A stretch of 64,000 bases of DNA from Pseudopyrenochaeta lycopersici (Eukaryota > Ascomycota > Dothideomycetes > Pleosporales > Pseudopyrenochaetaceae), in the NCBI GenBank assembly GCA_003313425.1, contig NHZP01000022.1, forward strand, positions 186,001 to 250,000, given 5' to 3'. Numbering within the stretch: position 1 is the stretch's first letter; each line of letters opens with the position of its first letter. The position numbers and the translations under genes were made by a program. This document shows positions 23,679 to 35,833 of this stretch, one piece after another. Under the pieces are notes generated by a model. That model had not been told where the DNA came from and did not search any database. It was given only the letters and a program-made list of their open reading frames with translations.

Positions 23679-25109
23679 ATGTCGAGCTTCTCAAGAGTCT
23701 TCCAGCGCACTGCGCGCTCTGCTTTGCAGTACCAGCGCGGCGTCAACCCAGTGCAGAATGCCTTGGGCAAGCAGGGCACAAGCAGGTATATGAACGGCGT
23801 ACGGAACTACGCTGCCTTCACTAGAGACAAGCCGCACGTCAACATTGGTATGTTCGTCCATGTCTCTCCACATACCCAGACTAATCGAGTGCAGGAACGA
23901 TTGGCCACGTCGATCACGGAAAGGTAAACATGGCCGCCCTTGTGCTTGACACCGCTCGATACTGATCCTATATAGACCACCCTCACAGCCGCCATCACTA
24001 AGCGACAAGCTGAAAAGGGCTACGCAAAATTCCTCGAGTATGGTGCCATTGACAAGGCCCCTGAGGAGCGCAAGCGTGGTATCACCATCGCCACAGCCCA
24101 CATCGAGTACTCGACCGACAACCGCCACTACGCCCACGTCGACTGCCCCGGTCACGCCGATTACATCAAGAACATGATCACAGGTGCCGCCAACATGGAT
24201 GGCGCCATCATTGTCGTTGCCGCCTCAGATGGCCAGATGCCGCAGACTAGGGAGCATTTGCTCCTTGCCCGTCAGGTCGGTGTGCAGAAAATCGTCGTGT
24301 TTGTGAACAAGGTGGATGCTATCGAGGACAAGGAGATGTTGGAGTTGGTCGAGATGGAGATGCGCGAGCTGCTGAGCAGCTACGGCTTCGAGGGCGACGA
24401 AACACCCATCATCATGGGTTCTGCTCTCTGCGCCCTTGAGAACCGCCAGCCCGACATTGGCGAGCAGAAGATTGATGAGCTTCTCGAGGCTGTCGACACC
24501 TGGATCCCCACCCCCGTTCGTGAGACCGAGAAGCCTTTCCTCATGGCCGTTGAGGACGTCTTCTCCATTGCCGGACGTGGTACCGTTGTCTCCGGTCGTG
24601 TCGAGCGTGGTATCCTCAAGAAGGATTCCGAAGTCGAGCTCGTTGGCAAGGGTACCGCACCCATCAGGACCAAGGTCACCGATATTGAGACTTTCAAGAA
24701 GTCTTGCGACGAGTCGCGTGCCGGTGACAACTCTGGCCTCCTACTCCGTGGTGTCAAGCGCGAGGACGTCAGGCGTGGTATGGTCGTCTCCGTTCCCGGA
24801 CAAGTCAAGGCACACAAGAAGTTCTTGGTCTCCATGTACGTTTTGAGCAAGGAGGAAGGCGGTCGTCACACTGGTTTCGGCGAGAACTACAGGCCCCAAA
24901 TGTTCATCCGAACTGCTGATGAGTCGTGTGCGCTCAACTGGCCCGAGGGTACTGAGGACGCGCATGAGAAGCTAGTCATGCCTGGTGACAACGTTGAAAT
25001 GGTCTGCGAGCTCCACCAGCCGCACGTCCTTGAGACTGGTCAGCGTTTCAACATGCGTGAGGGTGGCCGGACAGTCGCCACTGGTCTCGTAACTCGTGTC
25101 CTGGAGTAA
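23679..25109 (+). CDS. TUF1: Mitochondrial translation elongation factor Tu
   Basis: Three exons (23679-23847, 23895-23923, 23976-25109) encode 443 residues. An N-terminal presequence ([20 protein letters not shown]...) leads into [16 protein letters not shown]. The 29-nt second exon codes almost exactly for [10 protein letters not shown], the GTP-binding P-loop (G1). The other G motifs follow: RGITI, DCPGH, NKVD and the GSAL region; then the two beta-barrel domains, ending GLVTRVLE. It delivers aminoacyl-tRNA to mitochondrial ribosomes. Codon use is strongly C/G-ending in the third exon, as expected for high expression. Confidence 0.97.
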
Positions 25110-25434
25110 GCGACACATGGACGGAAAGTGAAATGAAAGACGAATATGAAGGAGTCATGGCATACCCAGTGTTAGAGTCACGGGAGGCTTTCTTGTACAA
25201 TATTTGTGTCTTGGACACGTACACCCCCCGCTCTCCGCTTCTCTATCCTTGTTCATGATGTACTTTAGCACGGCAAAAGGACCTAGATTGGGGGCGTTGA
25301 GTATCTTACTCAGGTGAAAAGGAAAATATAATGACATGTACAACAGACACCTCATTACTCTTATGTATCTATATGGCCCATGTATTATACGCTTTCGAAA
25401 CCTTACGTAGCGACCCGAATCCGCTCAACCATAT
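25110..25434. other. Convergent 3' spacer
   Basis: Short gap between TUF1 and the minus-strand regulator, holding both 3' UTRs. No other feature seen. Confidence 0.5.
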
Positions 25435-27809
25435 TCAGAGGCTCCACTGCCCAATAGCTCCCCAATCTATCCCATCATTACCCTCTCCGCCTCCAGCACC
25501 ACCTCCCAATTGCATTCCAAATCCCCCAAATTCTAACCCTTCAAATCCATCTAGCCCAGGCCCTGGGAACAAGTCCAGTCCGCCGTCCAAGCCCAATTGG
25601 TCACTACTTGGCGTAATCCCACTCCCACCCGGCGCTTTCGCGTCCAGCACATCATCAATGACGCGAGTAAAGATTTTGGACGCTTTGCGGCAGAGGTTGT
25701 AGTTTGCTTCACCCTGTCTAGCACCCGAGTTTTCCACGTGCGCGGCGGCGTCGAGATGGCTGATTAGGACAGACAGCATGCGTATAATCTCGGCTCGTGA
25801 GACTTCAGCTGGGAATTGCTGGCCTGTATGCTGTTGTTCACGAAGTGCGGTGGCTAGTACTGAGGCGGCGGGGACGCCGAATAGGAGGATTGCGTGGAGG
25901 AGGTCGCGATGGATGTCGTAGCTGCGATCGCGGATGGTGCCGAGTGTGAGCACGTTGGCGAGGAGGTCGATTGATACGCGGAGGAGAGCAGTGTTGAGAG
26001 TCAAGGGTTGGTAGTCGAGGAGTTTCTGTATCATGAACTCATTGTACCAGTGTGTTAGGTCGACGATTACAAGCATCAGGCAAACTGTTGAGGGTACATC
26101 TTCGTCCCAGCAGGCTTTCCAGTACCGCATATGTTTGGGAAGAGAGTCCCAGGATGTACGTATGCGCTGGGAGATGTCGCTGTGTCAATAAGTCAGACGA
26201 CTGAATTTCAATGGAGCGAAGTCACCAAGTGGCTACATACAGTAGTTGATGCTCCACGTTCGCGTCTATTTTCACCAAGGAGAATTCGAGAATTTCCTCT
26301 CGGAATCGAAGGGAAATATGTCGCAGGCGCTGCAGGTAGATTAGCGGATCGACTTCGTGGAATGGTGCGAGAAACGAACAATCCATGACGCTCTCAGCCA
26401 TCTCCCTTTGGTATTCCACCCCTCAGAATCCAAATTTTTGACGGCCGCTTCGAAAGCTGACTTATCACCAGTCGTCTCATTGTCGCCTAGGTCAAGTGGG
26501 AGGGCAATATCAGTGTGCCTTTGACTGATTCGAATCGGTCTCCCAAGAAATGTTGAAATTGATTTGTCTTGATTGTATGATGAGCAAAATACTCTCCTAC
26601 GAGTCTCTCGGAGCCATAGAGGGACATTTGCACTTGTTGACTCTTTGTGGATACCCAGGGCGTACATTTGCGTTGATAGCTCGCCGTTGCGCCGCCATGA
26701 CGGTGGCCCTTTGTGTAGTCAGAATTTATGTCAATTGCCCCATCCAGAACACCACTTTAGAATCGTACATACCTGCATAGCCGCACATCATCGTCGTAAA
26801 GAGGTAATTTTCATAGTACATCCAGATGTTAATGTCGTTCACTGTCGCTAGCATAGTACATAGGAACAAACAGGTCGTACTTGCACGAAGAAGCTCATCA
26901 ACGAAGCGTGATTTCAATCCTCGGTTGGCCGGGTCATTGAAGACGTCTGGGGCAAATCCGAAGGTCAGTGACCTTCCAGCGGTTGCTAGGAGAAAACCAA
27001 TGATTTCGAAGCGCAGGTTTTCGCCTGAACAAAGGATGTGGAAATCACGAGCCTCCAGCGACTGCGAGATAGTCAGTGGTCGACTTGTGCTTTCTAGTAC
27101 CTGGGCTATTAACTGAGGGTTCGGTGGCGAATTACGCAGATTGTGCTTATCAACGACTTGTTCCATGCCGTTGATTGCATCAATCTGGAGCTGTGCTGGT
27201 ATGACACCTGCTTCGTTACCGGCATTGTACCACAGGACCAGTTCTCTGATTGCGTTGTAATGTCGAAAAGTGCTCAGAACGTCATTAGCCATCTGATACC
27301 TCATCGACTTCGTGAGCGGGTGTTGGTGCGTCAACTCTCGATCTGACCGCTCAGATGCGATAGATGGTTCGCGTTCATGTCGTTTCCCAGAGTCTTCATC
27401 CTCTGGCAAAAGGACTGCGTAGGATCCTGGCCCAAGAAAACCTGGGTGATAGACATCAGCGGCGACTGCATCTGCTAGTTTGTCACCCAGCGACGGAGAT
27501 GCCGGCGGAAACACTGGTTCTAAAGTCGAATTTGGTCGTGGTCGTCTAGCCGAGTCAATTATTCTATCGGTCGTCTGTGTTCAAGGCGTTTCATACTTTC
27601 TTTTCAGAGGGCGTGATTCACCGGTGCCTGACTCATCAGCGGTAATGCGAGGTTTCGTGAGCGGCGCTGGATGATAGAAACATCGGTCTTCGACGCCTCG
27701 TTGACGGCACCGATCACACTTAGGATGGCCATGATCACATTTCGTTTTGTTCAGTCTGCATGGCTCGCAAGATGCTGGTTTCCCGTTGCGCCTGCTGCTG
27801 TTGGCATTC
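25435..27809 (-). CDS. Zn2Cys6 transcription factor with fungal-specific regulatory domain (first exon unresolved)
   Basis: Recognised exons are 27597-27809, 26773-27545, 26380-26708, 26241-26329 and 25435-26179, with introns of 51, 64, 50 and 61 nt whose phases all agree, giving at least 715 residues. The first listed exon encodes the zinc cluster CEPCRLNKTKCDHGHPKCDRC followed by RQRGVEDRCFYHPAPLT. It begins after a splice acceptor (CTCTATTCAG) with one base of a split codon, so a short upstream first exon with the ATG is missing from my model; a candidate is ATG at 27862 with a donor about 14 nt later, but that intron would be very short. The middle region has the fungal_trans signature: YYENYLFTTMMCGYAG, WRRNGELSTQMYALG, RETRRRVFC and FLGRP. 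The C-terminus is Gly-rich (GGGAGGGEGNDG). DNA target and pathway are unknown. Confidence 0.85.
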
Positions 27810-28324
27810 CTGAATAGAGGTTAGTGAGGGCAACATTTTGAGGTGCACAAGAATAAGTACATGGCGAGGTGCACAATGCTTGTTATCAGGCCAAGACACT
27901 GCAATAAACATAGCGAACACTGCTACGGGAGTATTCTTTGGTTTTCACCAGTGTATCGGGCCGCGGTACAAGAAACAGGCGTGGAGTTGAGGTATCGCGT
28001 CATTGGTGTGCCGATACTTTGTTATCGATAAGCGCTCCTCCCATGCCTAAATTGAGCTCCAACGGCAGCCAGACCTGCACGATCGTGTCAGGCTCAGCCT
28101 TGTTCGAAAGCAACCAATATGACAACCGCTTGGCCCTGGAGGGCCCGGTTTATGCACTCACACATTTTGATTTTCTCACTGACCTTTGTTACAGCTTGAA
28201 TATAGCCAGAATTCCTTTCCAGTATTTGCAGACATAAGTGAACAGCTCCAGGCCCTACGAGCAGGTTTGGCCTAGATATACACTCACGAATTGCTATCTG
28301 CACACAAGAGCTGAAGTAATCTGA
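27810..28324. promoter_or_regulatory. Upstream region of the Zn2Cys6 gene and of the 28325 gene
   Basis: Head-to-head spacer of about 500 bp that should also contain the unresolved first exon of the regulator. No other feature recognised. Confidence 0.5.
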
Positions 28325-29641
28325 ATGCCTCATAGACAGAAACCCCTTGATAGCCTCCGAATCGAGCTTGCCCACGCCCTCGGCTTCCCTGATTATCCGA
28401 CCGATACTTCATCTGAGCCGTACCTCAATTATATCACGAATGAGTGGGTGGGCAAAGGAACGCTTGATGGGCATATAATCCTCTTGATACGCATTATTAA
28501 GTATTTCCAAGATGGGGTCTCAACGGTGAGAACCATCCAGAATTTCCTGGATACCATATCTACCTCGACAGATGACGAGTACTTCGCGGATACCAAGGCC
28601 GGGAGCCAAACGAGACGGGAAGTTGTAGAAGACACAGTGATGTGTACCATCGGAGTATGGACTATGATGCTAAGCTCATTTCGACTTTTGCCAGTAGCCG
28701 GTGGCAGGATCCGAAGGGTCGCTCTCGCGTACAGCTTGCAAGCGCAGAGAAACTCATCAAATCCAGGGTGTCAGCCTTGCAGCGAATCTGTCTCTGGGCT
28801 TATAAAAGGGAGTGGTCTACTTCCCACTACCTCTTTACCCAATTATGGGAACCAATATGACCCGGCAACAAATCTAGACAAACAGAACTGGCTATCCCAA
28901 AGCTTTCTCGACGATTTGGACTCCTTGGAATCCCTCTCCATCCGCTCAACAAGACTCAACACCTACACCTTAAATGTGTTCGGGGCCGTGGAAATTGCAT
29001 GGACGCATAATCTCTCACGCCACTTACTTTTGTCACGGCGTGGTGGGCAGCAAGTCCTTGAAGTTTTTGCACTTCCATGTGCCCTAAACGCTACATCTCT
29101 AACATCAGAGATTGTCGGCGTCAGCCGCGAACTAGCACAAGAAGTCCGAGAGTCTTATTGTCTTTTATTCAACGCCTGGCCCAATAGCCCGAGGCACGCG
29201 CGATGGGGTAAAATCTTTTGTCTTGGTTCATTCTGCTGGTGTTGGTCATGCTCTGCGCAACGATACCGGAACAATGCAATTACTGCGTACAAGAGGTTCA
29301 GCAATCATAACATTCCAGGTGCAAAGAGCAGTCAATATGATCCGCTGCTGGTCGACTTGATGTTGAATGCCCCCACTGACTGGACACCAGACGCATTTCC
29401 CAGCTTTTGGCCGCGCATTATGACACTGGAACAGCATTTGCAAGCGGCGAAGCCATGGAGTATATGGGTGTTGTTCCGTGATCGAAGAGACACACTCCAG
29501 TTCTGGACATTCCTGTGAGAACCCCTCCAATGATGCAAACATTCCCAACTGACTGTGTGCAGCTTCGCGACCCTTGTTGTATTCTTGACCGTTCTGCAGG
29601 TCGCTCTGGGCTTGGCGCAGGTCATAGGGTCTTTTACTTGA
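28325..29641 (+). CDS. Uncharacterised fungal protein with C-terminal membrane helix
   Basis: Two exons (28325-29514, 29563-29641) joined across a 48-nt intron (GTGAGA...GTGCAG) give 422 residues. I do not assign a named domain. Visible features: a helical N-terminal half, a SGLIKGSGLLPT segment, an Asp/Leu-rich LDDLDSLESLSI stretch typed like a beta-helix edge, then WTHNLSRHLLLSRRGGQQVLEVFALPCAL. The second exon supplies a hydrophobic tail (FATLVVFLTVLQVALGLAQVIG), so the protein is probably tail-anchored. I believe similar proteins with the 'W..N.SRHL.LS.RGG' block are widespread in Pezizomycotina genomes, mostly without annotation. It lies just upstream of a CorA-like gene, but no functional link is evident. 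Confidence 0.72.
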
Positions 29642-30014
29642 TGGTGAGATAGGTCTGAAGGTTTTGATTGTGCGGCAAAAGTGTTAGCTGCTGTTACTTT
29701 ATTCTAGTGAAGATCTACGAGACTTTGGGATATTCTTACTCTAGAGCTCGGAAGAGCACTCTAAAGAATCAGTCTTAGGGTTGGGAAGGTGCTCGGTTCA
29801 TCTCCATGCATGTACATCTATATTTGGCGTTCGTTCGCTTATATTGATCTCTGAGTGGTTATGAAAGAAACAGCCTTCGCGCGTACAGCATCAGGCTGTC
29901 CTCGGCCTTGCTCTGCCCCTCGACATCAGGTAGCTTTATCGGTTGTTCTACACTTCAACATTCGTCACACCGTTTTAAGTGATTCACAAACTGTAGTGCC
30001 TCATCATCGTTGAC
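29642..30014. other. Short intergenic gap
   Basis: About 370 bp between two plus-strand genes; presumably the 3' UTR and the CorA-like gene's promoter. Confidence 0.5.
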
Positions 30015-31725
30015 ATGAAAATTCCCCGAAACGCTGATGATTGGTGCGCATTTGTACTCGAATATGGGACACGTTCGTATACGAAGACAATTTTCCACGG
30101 CTTCATATACAGATTCCTGATAGAGTCACTCAAAGAAAATACCACCGCGTTATCGAAAAATTTTTCAGATATCAATTCATATGGCTTAGCTCATTTGACG
30201 ACATACCAAGCTGAGCCTCATCCAGCACAACACCAGTTGGCCACCTTCTCCTTCTCTCAATTGCAAAATCTAGCCAACACGCCGCTTCCACAAAAAAGGG
30301 CAGAGTCACATACTCTTCCTTTGCGGTCACATGCCGGGGTCTTGGATATCGTCAGTAGGAGCAAAATATGGCATCGGACCTGAATTTTTCCGACGACATA
30401 TACATCTTTGGCGGTCTTCTGAGGGGCCTGTTCTGTACGCTGTTCCCAGGCTACCATTTGTTACCGCTGGTAGGGGTTTAGTGCTTCGTATCACCACCCA
30501 AGGATATTCTCTACATTCGCTAGGCCATCGCTCTCTCACTGGAAGACTCCAGTTGTTACCTGATATACTAGAACCAAATCCTGCACGCTTATCTGCAGCC
30601 CCCGGCAGTTCATATGTTCGTGGGCATGCGTATATAAGCGAACACGACTTCCTTATCGAGCAAGATATATCCATCACAGTTGAAACAGATGGGGACGGCT
30701 GGACAGGTTAGTGAGACCTAACTACAATTATCATTTGGTTCCTTAACTAATAGCTTTTAGCAATTTTGTGGTCTGACATAGGCAACAGAAGTTTGTCGAA
30801 GAGCTTGGATTTCCACCAATTCATTAGTCATCTGAAATCCTGCTCGAAGACTGGGCTCCAGTCTACGCGTCTAATTCCTCCAACCATGTTAGGGAACGAG
30901 TCAGGTCTAAGACATTCTTTGCCTTCGCTGCCGCCGGACTGCTCATATTCAAGTCCTGTCGATGATTGTCAACTTCTTCAATGGGCTTCGCATATACCAT
31001 CAGAACACCATCTATTGCTCGACCATGCTATTGCCGCCCATGATCCAATATATGCTCTCACCCCCATTCTTTCTTTCGCTGCCACTAGCGAATATCAGTC
31101 TTTAGCTCTTGTGACAAAGAGATATGAAATCATCACCACGACTATATGGGACCCAAGTAAATCTAAAGAACACCTGGAACAACTCATTCTACACAAACAC
31201 ATTCTGGACGACCATGCATCCAGACATGAAGAAGTACTCAGCTTTCTACGGTCGCCAGCCTTAATTGAATGGTCCTCAAATCTCACAGCAGGGCAGGCCA
31301 AAACGGCAACCGAGGCTAAGAAAAGTGTTGAAGTTGATTATGAACATATACTCGCGCGCACACGTCAGTTCTCTATACATCACCAGGAAGCTATATCTAT
31401 TCTTGTCAGTGGTGCAGCCCTTGCGGAATCAAAAAAGCAAATCACGCTCGCAAAGCAAGTTACCAAACTCACTGTTCTAGCAACGGTCTTCCTTCCCTTG
31501 TCTTACTGTACATCCTTATTTGGCATGAATTTTATTGAGCTAGAACAGCTGAGTGTCTGGATTTGGGTTATCGTTACCGTGGTAATAGGTCTCGCTACTT
31601 TTGTTGTATATCAGTGGGACGAGAGGAAAGGCTTCTCAAATAGCTGGCAAGAAAGCTGGGCACATTTTACGAAACGAATCCAACGTATGATGTATTCACA
31701 AGTTCCTAAACCTTCCATAGTCTGA
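30015..31725 (+). CDS. CorA-like Mg2+ transporter family protein with apparent one-base frameshift
   Basis: The reading starts MKIPRNADDWCAFVLEYGTR and follows the family pattern through SFSQLQNLANTPLPQ. At a run of six A's (30292-30297) the homologous reading moves to another frame, continuing SHILFLCGHMPGSWISSVGAKYGIGPEFFRRH. One intron (30707-30760) then joins DGWT to AILWSDIG. Counting the A-run one base shorter makes the total 552 codons exactly, so a single-base indel explains everything. The C-terminus has two transmembrane helices, with GMN (SYCTSLFGMNFIE) after the first, the CorA/Mrs2/Alr hallmark. The long N-terminal domain is typical of fungal CorA-like proteins whose transport role is untested. 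Either an assembly error in a homopolymer or a young pseudogene would fit. Confidence 0.8.
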
Positions 31726-31754
31726 GCTCCTGAGTAGAACAGAAAATATCATGG

Positions 31755-34700
31755 TCACACGATGTCGTACTCCTTCAGCTCCGCTGGAACTTCAAATGCA
31801 CCATAAAACGCAACTCTTCCCAACTGCAATCTTCGTTCCAATGCAGGGCCTTCCATCTGAAAGTTCTGCACGTGACCACTTCTTTGCACAAAGCTCTGGA
31901 AGCCTACAATCCCTGGACCTTCAGTGCCATCTTGTCTCATACCATGTGCATAAAGCGCAGTGCCACTGTGACCGTTAGGTGGATCAAAATCAGGGTACAC
32001 GCGATATAGAAGCGCACGAGAAACGAGGTTCTTCCATGTTGACATATCATGGTCTTTGAGGCTTTTTGCGCCACCAACTGCAAGTGTCTGGTTCAAGAAG
32101 ATGCCTTCACCGACGACAAGAATATCGGAAGGGCGATGACGTTCTAGAGTTTTTGCAGCTCGATGATCTTCGCTCGAACCTAGGATCTTGACCGGGGAGG
32201 TTTGTTGGCGTAGAGAGGCCCACGAGTCGCGGTCTAGCCATCCAAGGTCAGGTATTGGAGATGCAATGTCTTTCACAGCGGCGGCCGTGGTGGGCTTGAT
32301 GAGAGTTACATCGTGATGAAAGCCGTTCGGATATATCTCTGCCTCAATATCAAAGGTCTTCTCAATCTTTCCGACCTGTTTCAGTGACTCTTAGCATTTG
32401 AATGGGTATACTTTGCGCTGAACGCTAAACTTCGCCAAGACTCTTTATAAAACTGAGAAGCAATCCGACTTACTATTCCATTTCCAGCCCAGATATCGAC
32501 ATGATCATTCCAATCACCAGCGAGCTTGTCGAAGCGACTCCGACTTCTCCCAAAGACCGCCTCTCGATGCGACTTTGCCAGCATCGCTTCAATGATGATG
32601 TGTGAGGACATGAGCAGGTAAGAGTCGCCATCCTTACTGACTTTGAGACCTATTCTCCCAGAGTACTTTTCTTTCTTGTGGTTTGATTTCGGACGAGCCT
32701 CTATAAAGTCATCCAATTTCAGTGCCGAACTGTGCGAAGTATTTGATGATCGTACAGTTCGGAAGATGTTGGACATAGTAGAATTTTGTGAGAGCAATGA
32801 AGGTTTTGCCTTCACTGTCTCAGTCTCGCTTGGAAGCATCGTAGCCTCCAAGGTTTGTGGGATGTAGCATACCTTGAGACCACCATATTTGTGTGGAAGA
32901 TGAGACGAAGCCCAAACGGTGTCAAAGTCTTCACGAACAATTACCTGAAGGAGGCCGCTAATAAGCACATAGAACCCTATGCTACCTTCAAAAGTGAGAA
33001 ACATGTCCCTTAAATCTTCATATGACACTTCTTGATGACAGTCAATCGGTGCTGAAGGACGCGGATCTGGCGGTGGGTTCACGCCTCCCATCGGAGGCCA
33101 CTGATATTCTACATGTAGCACAACTGGAGCCTGAGCTATCGAGAGGGGTAAAGATTTGGGTTCTTCCGGTTCAAGAGGTGTATATGTCCAACAACCGTTG
33201 TGATATTCGATATCCCACTTCCACGCGTCTGGTAATAGGTCCCGTACCTGCTCCCAGTCATCGCTGAGAGTGTTGACATGATGCAATAGGACTCGATTGT
33301 ACTGGTCCTCGCATCTTTTGTCTTTGCATGAGCAAAGACCTTTTATAACATTTTCATTGGGCACACTAAAGCGTGTGGGGCTGCTAAGGTTAGTCTCATT
33401 TGATTCGGACATGTGATGACCCGCACTCTCAACCGAAGCTACGGGTAGACGATCATCCAATTTCGAATTAGATTTCCATTCCCCACTTTTAATTTGTTGC
33501 TTCGTAGCTTCCTGGCGGTTTTTCTTCATATGTAACAGTTTTGACGGAGGTTGCAAGCTTTCGGGAGTTTCGAGATTGGGTTTTTCATGTGCCTCCTTAG
33601 CGGTCTTTCTTGGAAGCCTTTTCACTCTATCCCCATCATCTCTGAGGAGATGTACATATTTTCTGGGTACAAGACCACTCCTGCCATTCTCAAAATCTCG
33701 CGCAACCAGCCAGCCTTGGCTTTGCTGAGAGACTATATGGATAATTTGTCCTTTCCGGAGGGATAACTCATTACTATTCTCTTGAACGAAGTCAAACAGC
33801 GCCTTGGCTTGCCCGCTGACTTTTTTAATGTAATGAAGTCTCTGAGATTGGTGAGACTTTGGAGTGAACAGCGTTTGGCTTGCCATAACACTTGGAGCTT
33901 CTTCTGAACTACTTGTGGCACCATCGGAGACTTCTAGCTCCAATAACGGATCTTTCGACTTAGCAATTCTCTGGGTATTTTTAGGCTTCTTCGTTAATGG
34001 AGGGAAACAAACCGGAATTGCCTCATCGTGGCCGTCCGCATCTTTTATTTGGTCTTGCATAAGTGACATCTGGGGCTCCAAAGTTGTCTGCATTTTTACA
34101 CCCAAGTTATCGATTGCATACCCCGAGGTGAGCGTGTTATTGACGAGGGAAGCGGCACTAGGATCACTTTTTATCCTAGCAACAACAGCTCGGTCACTGG
34201 ATCTGGAAGCCGTTCTTGTGAGCTCACTCAAGCTTTGGTCTTCTAGTGCAATCGTTTTATGGGATACCTGATCGAATATGTGGTTTTCTTGCGTAATACT
34301 TCCCGATCTAGAATCTTTCTGTTCTTGTAGTGGCTGATTATGCTCTTTGAACATTCTTCTAGCCCACTGAATTAGAAGTATTTTAACCTCCTTGCTGATG
34401 CTCCAATTTGGGTCGCGGTACTTGTTTCTCTGGAGGTAGCGCAGTGAATGTACAATCATTGTGTTGAAAACAACCGAGATAACGAAAGCCACTATGGTCC
34501 CCCCAAACGGAAAGCTAGGGGTAGGTATAGCAAAGAACGCGCTAACGACCGTTACAGGAATAGAGAGGAAAGTCAACTCCGATTTCATGCCATTTTGCTC
34601 AAGGAGTACTTGCTTCCTGTCCATGCAGTCTTCCCTGCCAAAACACTTTTCATACAATCTGCCCAAGCTCTTAAGTTGGTGAAGAGGCTGGCTTGTGTAG

Positions 34701-35833
34701 AGGCAGAGCAGCGTAACGAGGCTTAACAATGAGGCCATCAAAATAGTAGTCGTTGTTTTGTGTAGAATGACAGATGTACCAGCAACAAATAAGATGCAGA
34801 CCAGCATCAAAGATAAGAGATTGAGAGAGGTTATTTTCCCGAGTATGCGAAGTTGCTTAAGACTTGTGGCGTTTTCTTCGTGAGCGTCCTTTTGGTATAT
34901 GGAACCGAAGTGTGATTGCTGGAAAAGGGCTTCTCGACTCAACATATGCGACCTACGCGAGGTTTGTAAATTCGAAGGAATTTTGGGAACAACTACAGCT
35001 TCTATTTCCGGTCGGATGTTGGAACTATCTTCTGGCGTGGGCGTAGCTGAATTTGATTTGGCTACTTGTAAATCTGGTATGTGATCTTGAGACTGCTCGT
35101 GTCCTTCCTTCCACAACTCTGCAATTGGTTTGTCCAACAAGCCATTGTTAACCGAAAATGAAGCTGTAAAATTGTGTGCGTTTGATTTGGTGAAGTTTAT
35201 ATCGGAGACCGCAAATTCGTTATTGCCGACAGAATCGATATTGGTATGCTCCTGATAAGGTATCATCCGGAACTCAGCGTACCTTAATTGAATGCCCCCC
35301 GCAGTACTGTTGGAAAGAGGAAGGCCTTGAATGCGATGGAGAGCCTTGGTCGCTGAATCGGAATCTTTAAATTCAACCATGCAGTTCGGCCCGTTCTGCT
35401 TGGCTCGCCAATATAAGCGTTTATAGCCATGTTGGCTGGAGAATATCATTTTGAGCTCTTCATCAGAAGCATTGGAAGGCAAGTTGGAGACTTGCAATGT
35501 GCTGCAACTCTGGAGGTGCTGGTACAGGTTTTGAGTGGGAATAATGCCATCGGGCCCCAATTTCCCAGTGTTTTGGTATTCATCGGTTTGTCTAGCTCTG
35601 TCTAGATCTTCCAATCTCTTCTTCAAGTTTTTACGATACTTTCTTTGTGAAAGTCGGTTCTGAAGCCTAGTTCGTTCTGAGGTGTCTGTGATGCTAGCCC
35701 AGTCATCACTTCTTGCGACTGTTTCCGAGGCTTTCGCTGAATGTTCGGTCATCAAGGTGGGCCAGCTGCTCTCAGAAGATCCAGATGAAGCGAGGAAGGC
35801 AAAAGACTCGATAGGGGATATGCCTTCAGCCAT
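31755..35833 (-). CDS. Chimeric bZIP-RRM-4TM-SH3 protein with C-terminal trypsin-like domain
   Basis: Exon 1 (32474-35833) is one uninterrupted frame of 1120 codons. A 99-nt intron (GTAAGT...AAACAG) joins it in phase to exon 2 (31755-32374), giving about 1326 residues. Domains in order: a bZIP basic region (about 53-82, LQNRLSQRKYRKNLKKRLEDL) with only a short zipper; an RRM (about 110-187) with GYKRLYWRAKQNGPNCMVEF, close to the Whi3/Scw1 RRM; four hydrophobic helices (about 335-357, 363-381, 420-440, 444-463); a disordered linker; an SH3 domain (about 674-731: AKALFDF, ELSLRKGQII, GWL, GLVPRKYV). A C-terminal region follows, where H1078 (MSSH), D1142 (HHDVTLIKP) and S1257 (NGHSGTALY) are spaced like a chymotrypsin-type triad. 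The 3' end is only 29 bp from the convergent CorA-like gene's stop. Membrane location and protease activity are inference; it could be an inactive sensor. Confidence 0.82.
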
